Assembly: GCA_964410325.1 (NCBI GenBank)
Contig: CAYPFN010000021.1
Location: 1-17,274, forward strand
Reading direction: 5' to 3'
DNA: 17,274 nucleotides
Source of the DNA: CAAFZY01 sp964410325
GTDB lineage: Bacteria > Pseudomonadota > Alphaproteobacteria > RF32 > CAG-239
Part shown: one piece after another, positions 1 to 7,497 of the stretch
Layout: each line of letters starts with the position of its first letter
Position numbering within the stretch: the first letter of the stretch is position 1
Position numbers and translations under genes: made by a program
The notes under the pieces: model-generated
The model's database searches: none
What the model was told of the DNA's origin: nothing
What the model saw: the letters and a program-made list of their open reading frames with translations, nothing else

Positions 1-2
1 GC

Positions 3-68
3 AAAATTCAATGGTTTCTGGATCATGAGTTGCCTATTCCCGACAGCCTAAAAAATAATGAGCGTTAA
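3..68 (+). CDS. possible C-terminal end of a gene cut by the window edge
   Basis: Reading from base 3 gives 21 hydrophilic codons ending in TAA at 66-68 (last residues SLKNNER). The other two + frames stop at 28 and 51. The reading frame ends 52 bases before a hairpin terminator that lies between it and the convergent RND operon, which is the expected layout for the 3' end of a real gene. Too little is visible to assign a family, and a short open frame of this size can also occur by chance. Confidence 0.35.
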   Translation, partial: KIQWFLDHELPIPDSLKNNER

Positions 69-120
69 ACAGATATAAATCGAGTAATTTTCAATTTTTG
101 CTTTCTTATATTTTTATGCT

Positions 121-158
121 TTTAAACCCCACTCTAAAAAATTAAAGTGGGGTTTAAA
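121..158. terminator. hairpin terminator between convergent genes
   Basis: There is a perfect 13-bp inverted repeat: 121-133 (TTTAAACCCCACT) pairs with 146-158 across a 12-base loop. The GC core is CCCCACT/AGTGGGG, flanked by TTTAAA on both sides, so either strand yields a short U-run at the base of the stem. It lies just after the stop of the RND pump gene on the - strand and after a possible gene end on the + strand. The U-tract is weak, so termination efficiency is uncertain. Confidence 0.65.
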
Positions 159-179
159 GACCATTCCATAATAAGTAGG

Positions 180-3100
180 TTATTTGCTTTTAGCTTTTAA
201 CGCTTTCGCCTGAGTTCTTTTAGTCACATTTTCCATTGTTGTTTCAACCAAAACAAACAATAACGGAATGACTATTAAACCACCGGCAGTACCAATCAGC
301 ATACCATAAAATACCGGAACACCGATAGCCACACGGCTACCTGCTCCCGCACCAGTTGCAATAATTAACGGGAAAACGCCTAAAATAAACGTAAAGGCCG
401 TCATCAACACCGCACGAAATCTTTCTCGTGTGCCAGTAACCGCTGCTTTTTGGACAGAGGCGCCTTTTTCATGCTCCTCCTTGGCAAACTCAACAATCAA
501 AATAGCGTTTTTACTTGCCAAACCAACCAACAACACCAAACCTAACTGTGCATAAATACTCAAAGGCATTCCCGTAATCAGCAAACCTAAGAAAGCGCCT
601 AAAATTGCCACCGTTACCGAAGTTAAAACCGATACCGGCAACATCCAGCTCTCATATTGAGCAACCAGGAACAAATAACCAAATAATACTGCCAAAGCAA
701 TTATCTTGCCGACCTGACCGCTGTTTTGCCGTTCCTGCAGACTCATACCCGACCATTCATAGCTGTAGCCATCTGGTAAAATTTCATTCGCAAGCTTCTC
801 CACCGCCGCCATGGCCTGACCGCTACTGACTGATGAATTAGCCATTGCCGTAATGGTCGCGCTCGGATATTGATTATAACGCTCAATACTGCGTGGCGCC
901 TGAATAACTTTAATAGAAATCAAACTACCCAATGGCACCATATTTCCGGTTGAACTCTGAACATAAAGTTTGTTGATGCTATCAAGATCTTTACGATACG
1001 GCCAATCCGCCTGAATCATCACCTTATTAACCTGTGTGCCGATATTAATATCGTTAACATAGGTGGAACCAAGATAACTTTGCAATACCGAATAAATATT
1101 ACTAATCGGCACATTCATTACTTCCGCCTTTTCTTTATTAATTTCAATATAAGCATGAGGCGTTTCAGCTGTGTAAGTCGAAAAGGCATAAGAAACTTCC
1201 GACAATTGCTGAACTTTGCTCAAAAAGCTGCGCACTACCGATTCTAAACGCTTCGGATCGGTATCATCCAACGCCTGCAAACGGAAATCCATACCGCCGG
1301 TTGTACCCAAACCCGGAATTGCTGGAAACTCAAACAAATTAATTTCCGCATCAGGAATTTGCGCAAATTTAGCGCTCAGCCGATTCAGGATATTGGTCGA
1401 ATATTCAGAATCTTCCTTACGATCGGCCCATGGTTTAAGACTGATAACCGACATTGAAACATTTTCTCCCTGACCAGAAAGCATACTGTAACCCATAATC
1501 GTCATCACCGACTGGACACTCTTTTCCGCTTTAATAATCGGCAAAATTTCATCTATAACCTTTTCAACGCGCGGCTGTGTCGCGCCTTCCGGCAACTGGA
1601 CATTAGCCAAAATAACGCCCTGATCCTCTGCTGGAATAAATGTCGTATTGCTGACTTTTAAAAACAAGCCGTTAAAAAACAATAACAACCCTAAAAACAA
1701 AGCAATAACGCTGATCTTGCGAGCAAAGTAAGCCACTATCGCCAGATATTTATTGCGGGTTTTAGACAACATTTTATTAAACCAGGCCAAAGGTCCCTGT
1801 TTAACCGGCGTCAACGGCCGCAACATAGTTGCGCACAAAGCCGGCGATAATGTCAATGCATTAATGCCCGAGAACAATACTGCAAATGAAATAGAAACAG
1901 CAAATTGCTGATAAATTTTACCGGTAATGCCACCCAGAAAAGCAATTGGCACAAAAATAGCCATCAACACCAGTGTTGTCGCAACAACTGCGCTGGAAAC
2001 CTGCTCCATAGCTTTAATGGAAGCCTCTTTCGGGCTAAGCTTTTCTTCTTCCATTAAAGTCAGCACGCGTTCCACCACCACAATTGCGTCATCAACCACT
2101 AACCCGATAGCCAGCACTAAACCAAACAATGTCAAGATGTTCAAGCTGAAACCCAAAGCCAGCATAACGGCAAATGATGCCAGCAAAGATACCGGAATTG
2201 CAATAGATGGTATAAGCGTAGAACGCCAATCCTGCAAGAAAACGTAACACACACCGATAACCAGCCCAAAAGTCAGAATCAGCGTTAACACAACTTCCTC
2301 AATTGAAGCCACAATATATTCTGTCGCATCATAAAAAATATCAACCTCAAAATCGTCCGGATAAAAATGTGATAAACGTTCCAACTCAGCTTTCAAAGCC
2401 GTCATCGCCTGAATAGCGTTAGCACCAGACAAAGTGTTTAATGAAATAGCCACCGAAGGTGCGCCGTCACGCTCAGATTTAACCATATAGCTTTCCGTGC
2501 CTATTTCAACCTTGGCAATATCTTTCAGGCGCACTAAACCACCATCTTGTTCAGTACGGACAATAATGTTTTCAAAATCTTCCGCTTCATTCAAACGCCC
2601 CTGTGTCTGTAAAGAATATATCATCTGTTGCCCGCCGTCACCCGGCATGGCACCGACCGAACCTAAAGACGGTTGATAATTTTGACTTTCAATGGCAGCC
2701 TCAACGGTCGAAATCGGAATATTTAATGCTGTAATTTTATCAGCATCAAGCCACACGCGCATACTCAGCGACGCAGCGTGCACATTTACATCACCGACAC
2801 CGTATACACGACTTAAATTATTTTTAATGTTGTTTTCAACATAGTTGCTCAAAAACTGTGTGTCGTACGTACCTTTGGGCGAACGAATATTCAAAAAGCC
2901 CAAAATATCCGATGAACGGCGTTGGACGCTGACGCCATACTGCTGAACTTCAGATGGCAGCTTGTTAACCGCCTGCTGCACACGGTTTTGAACCTTAACT
3001 TGTGCCATATCTGGATCAGTACCAACCTTAAAGCTGACCGTCAAGCTGTAATCACCAGAGTTGGAAGATGTTGATTCCATATAAAGCATATCTTCCACCC

Positions 3101-3314
3101 CGTTGACTTCTTGTTCAATCGGAATACCAACGGTGTTAGCCACCACATCCGCACTAGCGCCGGTATATGTTGCCGAAACGTAAACCTGTGGTGGTGTAAT
3201 CTGCGGATATAACGAGATCGGCAACGAAAAAAGAGAAATTACGCCCGCAATCGTCATCACAATAGCAATAACCATTGCAAAACGGGGACGTTCAATAAAA
3301 ATCTTTGAAAACAT
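180..3314 (-). CDS. RND multidrug efflux pump, inner-membrane subunit (AcrB/MexB type, HAE1 family)
   Basis: This is a proton-driven exporter of hydrophobic and amphipathic compounds. It works as an inner-membrane trimer joined to a periplasmic adaptor and an outer-membrane channel. The protein has 1044 residues, the normal length for the family, and starts with the typical MFSKIFIERP. An N-terminal membrane helix is followed by a large periplasmic loop (about 35-335), a six-helix bundle, a second loop (about 560-865) and six more helices. The proton-relay residues are present: the Asp pair at 408-409 in GLVVDDAIVVVE, Lys935 in GLASKNAILIVEF, and Arg967 before VLMTAF. The start has an AAGGAG site 10 bases upstream. 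It is the third gene of the TetR-adaptor-pump operon, 17 bases after the adaptor stop. No TolC-type gene follows, because the terminator at 121-158 closes the operon. The family is certain. The substrate range cannot be read from sequence. Confidence 0.97.
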   Translation of the reverse strand: MFSKIFIERPRFAMVIAIVMTIAGVISLFSLPISLYPQITPPQVYVSATYTGASADVVANTVGIPIEQEVNGVEDMLYMESTSSNSGDYSLTVSFKVGTDPDMAQVKVQNRVQQAVNKLPSEVQQYGVSVQRRSSDILGFLNIRSPKGTYDTQFLSNYVENNIKNNLSRVYGVGDVNVHAASLSMRVWLDADKITALNIPISTVEAAIESQNYQPSLGSVGAMPGDGGQQMIYSLQTQGRLNEAEDFENIIVRTEQDGGLVRLKDIAKVEIGTESYMVKSERDGAPSVAISLNTLSGANAIQAMTALKAELERLSHFYPDDFEVDIFYDATEYIVASIEEVVLTLILTFGLVIGVCYVFLQDWRSTLIPSIAIPVSLLASFAVMLALGFSLNILTLFGLVLAIGLVVDDAIVVVERVLTLMEEEKLSPKEASIKAMEQVSSAVVATTLVLMAIFVPIAFLGGITGKIYQQFAVSISFAVLFSGINALTLSPALCATMLRPLTPVKQGPLAWFNKMLSKTRNKYLAIVAYFARKISVIALFLGLLLFFNGLFLKVSNTTFIPAEDQGVILANVQLPEGATQPRVEKVIDEILPIIKAEKSVQSVMTIMGYSMLSGQGENVSMSVISLKPWADRKEDSEYSTNILNRLSAKFAQIPDAEINLFEFPAIPGLGTTGGMDFRLQALDDTDPKRLESVVRSFLSKVQQLSEVSYAFSTYTAETPHAYIEINKEKAEVMNVPISNIYSVLQSYLGSTYVNDINIGTQVNKVMIQADWPYRKDLDSINKLYVQSSTGNMVPLGSLISIKVIQAPRSIERYNQYPSATITAMANSSVSSGQAMAAVEKLANEILPDGYSYEWSGMSLQERQNSGQVGKIIALAVLFGYLFLVAQYESWMLPVSVLTSVTVAILGAFLGLLITGMPLSIYAQLGLVLLVGLASKNAILIVEFAKEEHEKGASVQKAAVTGTRERFRAVLMTAFTFILGVFPLIIATGAGAGSRVAIGVPVFYGMLIGTAGGLIVIPLLFVLVETTMENVTKRTQAKALKAKSK

Positions 3315-3331
3315 AGTCGGTTTTCTCCTTT

Positions 3332-4486
3332 TTACTCAGCCGCCTGAATAACGGCCGCTCTCACTTTTGTGCCATCCTGAACTTTTTGTAAACCCTGGAT
3401 GATGACTTTATCACCAGCATTCAAACCTTCTTTGACAATTTGGTTGGAACCGATAACATCGCCCAAAACCAAGCGGCGTTCTTCAGCGATATCTTCATCA
3501 TTAACAACAAAAGTATAGAAACCATGCTCATCTTGGGCAAGAGAAGCTTGCGGAATAACCACATTTGTATCCGGCTCGCCCTTAAACAAAGCAATCTGAA
3601 CATAATTGCCCGGCAAAAGTTTTTCATCAATATTGGCGAAATCCGTATAAATTGAAACGGTTGCCGTATCGGTGCTCACTTCATTGTCGGCAAACCGTGA
3701 GCTGAAGTCTTCAACGATATCATGACCGTCCGGCAGGGTAATTCTGGCCTTCATATCCACATCCGAGTTGGTTTCATATTGTTCTTTCAAATTCAAAAAC
3801 TCCCTATCCGTCAAAGAAAACGTTACCCTCACCGGGCTGACCTGCACAATTCGAGCCAAAACTTGCGAAGATACGGTTACATAGTTGCCTTTCGTAACCA
3901 GAGCCTTACCAATATATCCACTAATCGGAGCGGTTACCTGCGTATATCCGAGATCAATCTGCGCCAGTTTTAAATTGGCTTCAGCCTGATCGACAGCCGC
4001 CTTTCCTTGCAAGTAGGCGCTTTCCGCCGCGTCAAACGTTGCTTTGGATGCAATGTTTTGTTTGCTTAATGTAATTTGACGGTTATAATTGCGCTCAGCT
4101 TCCGTCAGATTGGCTTTTGCGCTTGCCAATTCAGCTTCACGCAAATTAACCGTGGCCTGATAACGGTCGCGGTCAATAACAAACAATACATCGCCAGCCT
4201 TAACAAAACTTCCTTCTTTAAACAAAACATCATCAACTGTTCCGCTTACCTGTGGCTGCAAATTGACACTGTTAATTGCCTCAACATGGGCAATATGTTC
4301 CTTAGCCCGCATCGTATTTTGCGCTTGAACCTCTTGCACCAAGACATAAGGCTCCTGCTGGTTACCCATGTTGGCGCTGTAATCTGGGCTTAGGCGTCCT
4401 TTTAAATACCAGCCGATCCCGACACAAATCAAAAAATACGCTAATTTTTTTAAGATAACACTCTTCTTCGGTTTACTTACTTGCAT
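3332..4486 (-). CDS. RND efflux periplasmic adaptor (membrane fusion protein, AcrA/MexA type)
   Basis: This protein bridges the inner-membrane RND pump and an outer-membrane channel. It has 384 residues. Residues 12-28 form one hydrophobic N-terminal anchor. No lipobox is visible: the only nearby Cys, residue 21, has Ile before it rather than Gly, Ala or Ser. The protein is therefore probably tethered by an uncleaved helix and not by lipid as in AcrA. A first lipoyl half (about 74-105, QVSGTVDDVLFKEGSFVKAG) is followed by an alpha-helical hairpin rich in Ala, Glu and Lys (about 108-180), the second lipoyl half (TAPISGYIG, about 185-193), a beta-barrel and a membrane-proximal domain. The ATG lies 2 bases after the TetR stop, with an AAAGGA site inside the TetR 3' end. 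This makes co-translation with the regulator likely. Confidence 0.95.
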   Translation of the reverse strand: MQVSKPKKSVILKKLAYFLICVGIGWYLKGRLSPDYSANMGNQQEPYVLVQEVQAQNTMRAKEHIAHVEAINSVNLQPQVSGTVDDVLFKEGSFVKAGDVLFVIDRDRYQATVNLREAELASAKANLTEAERNYNRQITLSKQNIASKATFDAAESAYLQGKAAVDQAEANLKLAQIDLGYTQVTAPISGYIGKALVTKGNYVTVSSQVLARIVQVSPVRVTFSLTDREFLNLKEQYETNSDVDMKARITLPDGHDIVEDFSSRFADNEVSTDTATVSIYTDFANIDEKLLPGNYVQIALFKGEPDTNVVIPQASLAQDEHGFYTFVVNDEDIAEERRLVLGDVIGSNQIVKEGLNAGDKVIIQGLQKVQDGTKVRAAVIQAAE

Positions 4487-4488
4487 TG

Positions 4489-5109
4489 TCAGTCCTTTCT
4501 TTCCTTCCTAAGACCGTTAAAAATTAAATTAAAGCTTTCTGTTGTTATTTCTTTTAATTCTGCTTTGCAGCGCCTGCTTAAATAGGAATCCAAGATTCCC
4601 ACCCAAGTATTCATTAAAATTACTACCAGATGATCTAAATTAACATCCGCGCTAATTTCGCCATTTTTTTGCAAAAATGTCAATGCCTCTTTTATTCTTG
4701 CGCACCAATAATCTTTATTGTTTTCCACCCGCGGAGTAACTTTGGCAATAATCGCCTCCGACCACTCCATCTGACAACTTAAAAAAAAGGCCAGTTTATA
4801 ACTGATTTCGGAACTTAAAATAGAGTCGGCATTTAAAAGAAATAATTTCAAAATATCATCAAAACTTTTTATTTCCGGAAGTTTTTTCTGCAACTCATTT
4901 TTCTGATGTTCAAAATACCCGTTCATCAATGCTGCAATAATATCCGGCTTATTCCTGAAATACCAGTAAACAGCACCTTTCGTAAGATTAATCCGTTTGG
5001 CAATCTCATCAAAAGTCGTCTTAGAATACCCCTTTTCATAAAAAGTATCCAGAGCTGACTTCAAAATTTCCCGCCGTGTTTCCTCTGCCTCTTCCTTGGT
5101 TCTTCTCAC
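4489..5109 (-). CDS. TetR/AcrR-family repressor of the adjacent efflux operon
   Basis: This is a DNA-binding regulator of 206 residues. The helix-turn-helix lies at about 31-51 (TTFDEIAKRINLTKGAVYWY), the canonical TetR pattern with the YWYF recognition-helix end and a following K-P-D. The C-terminal part is helical, as expected for the ligand-binding and dimer domain, and is not conserved enough to predict an inducer. The start codon is GTG at 5109-5107, with GGGAG 7 bases upstream. An ATG at 5113-5111 lies in another frame. It is the first gene of the operon, so any repression of its promoter also controls adaptor and pump. An 18-bp dyad at 5130-5147 in that promoter is the likely operator, implying autoregulation. 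The regulator-first, same-strand arrangement differs from E. coli acrR-acrAB, where acrR is divergent. Confidence 0.93.
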   Translation of the reverse strand: MRRTKEEAEETRREILKSALDTFYEKGYSKTTFDEIAKRINLTKGAVYWYFRNKPDIIAALMNGYFEHQKNELQKKLPEIKSFDDILKLFLLNADSILSSEISYKLAFFLSCQMEWSEAIIAKVTPRVENNKDYWCARIKEALTFLQKNGEISADVNLDHLVVILMNTWVGILDSYLSRRCKAELKEITTESFNLIFNGLRKERKD

Positions 5110-5123
5110 TCATATTCTCCCAA

Positions 5124-5154
5124 ATTTTAACATACCAACAAGTATGTATAGCAA
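5124..5154 (-). promoter_or_regulatory. promoter with embedded TetR-type operator dyad
   Basis: On the - strand, TTGCTA (5154-5149) and TAAAAT (5129-5124) form -35 and -10 candidates, with 4/6 and 5/6 consensus matches. They are separated by 19 bases. The spacer contains a perfect dyad, ACATAC-N6-GTATGT (5130-5147), of the size and ACATAC character found in AcrR-type operators. Binding there would block RNA polymerase directly. The dyad is seen in the sequence. Its use by the TetR protein is inferred from position. The long 19-base spacer is unusual, so the exact promoter boxes are less certain than the dyad. Confidence 0.65.
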
Positions 5155-5192
5155 AAAAAACAAAAATGCAAGAATTTTTTTACCAAATAAAG

Positions 5193-5750
5193 TTAATAAA
5201 ATGCTATATCTTCCAACACAGCCTGAAACTGGTCTTTTCCGGGATTACAAATATACACACCCGCCCAAATATCAATGGCAGCCAGATAAAACTGGCGCAG
5301 TTTGGTAAAACAAACACCGTCAAGCGAATACAAGACCACATAATCTGCATTTTGCCGTACAACTTTGTACCAGACAGCAGACGGCATTCCGGCAAGTGGA
5401 GCAACCGACCAATCAGAATTTCCCGAAAAGGCCAGACAGTGACCAATTTCCAGATTGGTTATATCAGGACACATCAAGGAAACCTTAAACCAGTTTTCGC
5501 AATCTTTCCGCAACATAATGCCACATTGCCTAAAACGACTGACATCGGCAAACGACCACTTGACAAGCATTGTAAAATCACCGGATATGTTTCTATAAAA
5601 AAAATGACCATTATCTTTAGCAAAACCATGTCCCCTACTCTGCCAAAAATCTGTTGCTGGTTTAGCGACAATCGTCATTTTTTCGCCATTAAAAATAACA
5701 TTTTCCGGCTCATTATACCAATCAAATCCCTTTAGATTTTCCAATTTCAT
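5193..5750 (-). CDS. DUF1349-family protein (concanavalin-like beta-sandwich)
   Basis: This 185-residue soluble protein has no signal peptide. It resembles the DUF1349 family (PF07081), which includes yeast Ree1. Supporting features are the N-terminal WYNEP, the DFWQ-R-G-F pattern at about 34-43, GDFTM followed by a central strand, the QCGIMLR segment, and a Trp/Tyr-rich C-terminal half ending near a GVYICNP strand. These proteins adopt a jelly-roll/concanavalin-like fold, and no enzymatic activity is well established. The ATG shares its A with the DnaJ stop codon (TAATG at 5752-5748), so its translation is probably coupled to the upstream DnaJ-like gene. It ends 84 bases before the efflux operon start codon, where a separate promoter appears. 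Function is unknown. A sugar- or ligand-binding role would be a guess from fold only. Confidence 0.82.
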   Translation of the reverse strand: MKLENLKGFDWYNEPENVIFNGEKMTIVAKPATDFWQSRGHGFAKDNGHFFYRNISGDFTMLVKWSFADVSRFRQCGIMLRKDCENWFKVSLMCPDITNLEIGHCLAFSGNSDWSVAPLAGMPSAVWYKVVRQNADYVVLYSLDGVCFTKLRQFYLAAIDIWAGVYICNPGKDQFQAVLEDIAFY

Positions 5751-6667
5751 TAAAACGTCCTGACCGCTGTGTCTGCCACTTCTTTAAGGGCTTGTTCCAA
5801 ATGTTTGTCCGGCGCTTGCGGCGCCATTATTTTTAAGGTAATAATTTCATCGCCTTGCCGACCTTTTATTTTAATACCTTTTCCTTTTAAACGTAATTTT
5901 TCACCGCTTGACGAATACGGTGGCACCGTCACTTTAACTTTACCGCTGATAGTCGGCACGGTAATTTTCGCGCCTAAAACCGCCTCTTTGATACTAATCG
6001 GCAAATCTAAAAGCACATTTAACCCTTCCGCTTTGAAATAAGGATGGGGATTAATTTTTATCGTAATCAAAACATCACCGTTTTCGCCGCCGTTCGGACT
6101 GACGCCACCTAGCCCTTTAAGTCTGAGCGTCTGGCCGTTTTCCGTTCCGGACGGAATTTTAACATTGATGTTTTTTCCGCTCAAATTCACCGCTTTTTCA
6201 GCTCCTTGTGCCGCATCTAGAAAATCCACCTTCATGGTATAGGAAAAATCCTGTCCCTTTTGCGGCCCACCATACTCGAAACCATGACTGCCACCAGTAA
6301 ACTGCGACATAATATCATCGCCGAACAATGATGAAAAATCAAAGCCGCTGGCACCAAAAGGATTTCTCCCGCCGGAAGAATACGTCCGATAAGTGCCACC
6401 GCCAAACGGATTACCGCCAAAACCGGCGCCGAAACCGGTCGGCTTGCCTTCGGCATCTATTTCTTGGTTATCATACTTCTGACGTTTCTCCTTATCACCC
6501 AAAATGTCATAAGCGGCAGAAATCTCCTTAAATTTTTCCGCCGCATTTTTATCGTCCTTATTCAAATCAGGATGATATTTGCGTGCCAACTTACGGTAAG
6601 CTGATTTAATTTCTGACTCGCTTGCCGCTTTACTGACGCCTAAAACATCATATAAATTTTTATTCAT
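5750..6667 (-). CDS. DnaJ-class co-chaperone lacking the zinc-finger domain (CbpA/type II)
   Basis: This J-domain partner of Hsp70 (DnaK) stimulates its ATPase and delivers substrates in the cytoplasm. It has 305 residues. The J-domain spans about 4-68, with the essential HPD at 32-34. A Gly/Phe-rich linker follows (about 77-118, with repeats such as GFGAGFGGNPFGGG). Two C-terminal beta-domains come next (about 135-300), containing GQTLRLKGLGG and GEKLRLKGKG. The four CxxCxGxG repeats of classical DnaJ are absent, which places it with CbpA rather than DnaJ. The ATG has AAAGG 8 bases upstream. Its stop overlaps the start of the DUF1349 gene in TAATG. No dnaK or grpE is nearby, so it is probably an accessory co-chaperone. 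CbpA of E. coli has a partner modulator, CbpM, and no CbpM-like gene is visible here. Confidence 0.94.
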   Translation of the reverse strand: MNKNLYDVLGVSKAASESEIKSAYRKLARKYHPDLNKDDKNAAEKFKEISAAYDILGDKEKRQKYDNQEIDAEGKPTGFGAGFGGNPFGGGTYRTYSSGGRNPFGASGFDFSSLFGDDIMSQFTGGSHGFEYGGPQKGQDFSYTMKVDFLDAAQGAEKAVNLSGKNINVKIPSGTENGQTLRLKGLGGVSPNGGENGDVLITIKINPHPYFKAEGLNVLLDLPISIKEAVLGAKITVPTISGKVKVTVPPYSSSGEKLRLKGKGIKIKGRQGDEIITLKIMAPQAPDKHLEQALKEVADTAVRTF

Positions 6668-6706
6668 TTCAAAAGCCTTTAAAAATCACTTTAATTCCTA
6701 AAGGTT

Positions 6707-6735
6707 TATATAGGAAATCTAGCCATCTATTGCAA
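6707..6735 (-). promoter_or_regulatory. candidate promoter of the dnaJ-like/DUF1349 pair
   Basis: On the - strand, TTGCAA (6735-6730) is followed after 17 bases by TATATA (6712-6707). It lies 40 bases ahead of the DnaJ-like ATG and overlaps the end of the upstream lipoprotein gene. A 6-bp dyad, TTCCTA/TAGGAA (6695-6700 and 6711-6716, 10-base loop), overlaps the -10. It could be a weak attenuator or a regulator site. Consensus matches are only moderate, in AT-rich DNA. Confidence 0.35.
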
Positions 6736-7045
6736 GATTGACGCAATCAAATGTTGCTCGTCGCAAATTATTCCGATACAAAATTATTTCCCGCAGATAT
6801 GCCTGCTTTCCTCCCTGATTGTCACAATAAACCGCCGCCAAAGGCGCCAATTCGTCAATCCGAATATCTTTATATTCGTAAGTGACAAAATCGGTAGCTC
6901 GAGCTTTAACTGCCACGTTCTGCCGATACCGCTCAGCATCATCCTCATAATAATAGTTGCCTTGAACTTTAGCCGGTTCTGGTTGAAACACCGAACATGC
7001 CGGCAGCAGGCAGCAAAGTGCAAAAACTATTGTTAACTTTTTCAT
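6719..7045 (-). CDS. small predicted lipoprotein, unknown family
   Basis: This 108-residue protein has a clear lipoprotein signal: MKK, a hydrophobic stretch, then the lipobox Leu-Pro-Ala-Cys ending at Cys17. The mature part would be about 92 residues. It has no Asp at +2 (Ser follows Cys), which in E. coli rules would favour outer-membrane sorting. It contains two further Cys, at about 74 and 101 (YCDNQGG and FDCVNL), which could form a disulphide in the periplasm. A Tyr-rich segment (NYYYEDDAERYR) follows the signal region. The start is supported by GGAAAGGA about 8 bases upstream. It lies in the same orientation as another small exported protein upstream and the DnaJ-like gene downstream. 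I do not recognise the family, and no function can be assigned. Confidence 0.75.
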   Translation of the reverse strand: MKKLTIVFALCCLLPACSVFQPEPAKVQGNYYYEDDAERYRQNVAVKARATDFVTYEYKDIRIDELAPLAAVYCDNQGGKQAYLREIILYRNNLRRATFDCVNLAIDG

Positions 7046-7106
7046 GGATATATCCTTTCCTAACCACGCAACAAATCAATCTTAGCCTATGACAATTAAA
7101 CAATTC

Positions 7107-7415
7107 TTAACTCAGCTCATCATAAATTTCTTTTCCAGCTCTTTGCAGAATATTATAGATACGACGGTTTTTTCCATCTTTGGAACGTTTGTTGCTGAGT
7201 TGATCAAGCATTTTCTGCAGTTTTTTATTGAAGCGCTCATCCTGACGCAGTTTTTCCACGTCTTTTAAATTCTCTTCATCATTGATTTTATAGTCTGCGA
7301 CAGCTTTCAAAGTTGCTATATAAGCCGCCTCTTTTTGTGAAGAATATTGAGCCTGCGCTGGTATACAACCTACCGTCCACAAACATAAACTTAAAAAAAA
7401 CAAAATGTATTTCAT
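7107..7415 (-). CDS. small exported protein, unknown family
   Basis: This 102-residue protein has an N-terminal signal sequence (MKYILFFLSLCLWTVGC). Two cleavage routes are possible. One is lipidation at Cys17 (Thr-Val-Gly-Cys, a sub-optimal lipobox). The other is signal peptidase I after Ala22 (AQA before Gln23). The mature region of about 80 residues is very charged and mostly helical, rich in Lys, Asp, Glu and Gln (for example DVEKLRQDERFNKKLQKML), and may form a short coiled coil. Start choice is supported by AAGGAG about 5 bases ahead of the ATG. The next gene on the strand, 61 bases on, is another small lipoprotein, so the two may be co-transcribed. It is divergent from the ELM1-family gene. 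I do not recognise the family. Confidence 0.72.
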   Translation of the reverse strand: MKYILFFLSLCLWTVGCIPAQAQYSSQKEAAYIATLKAVADYKINDEENLKDVEKLRQDERFNKKLQKMLDQLSNKRSKDGKNRRIYNILQRAGKEIYDELS

Positions 7416-7425
7416 GCGATTCTCC

Positions 7426-7455
7426 TTGACCTGTTAAAAAGGATATGGTTAAAAT
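7426..7455 (+). promoter_or_regulatory. candidate promoter for the ELM1-family gene
   Basis: TTGACC (7426-7431) and TAAAAT (7450-7455) match the -35 and -10 consensus at 5/6 each, with an 18-base spacer. They lie 43 bases ahead of the ATG at 7498. A perfect TATAAT at 7460-7465 is an alternative -10 but lacks a good -35 at the right distance. The -35 lies next to the ribosome site of the divergent small exported gene. Confidence 0.45.
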
Positions 7456-7497
7456 TATTTATAATCTAAACTTTAATTTTAGGAAAGCATTATTTTC

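Noticed and set aside
4076..4393. Open + strand frames opposite the adaptor, pump and other genes
   Set aside because: They lie antisense to clear family proteins, have no recognisable domains, and follow from codon bias of the real genes.
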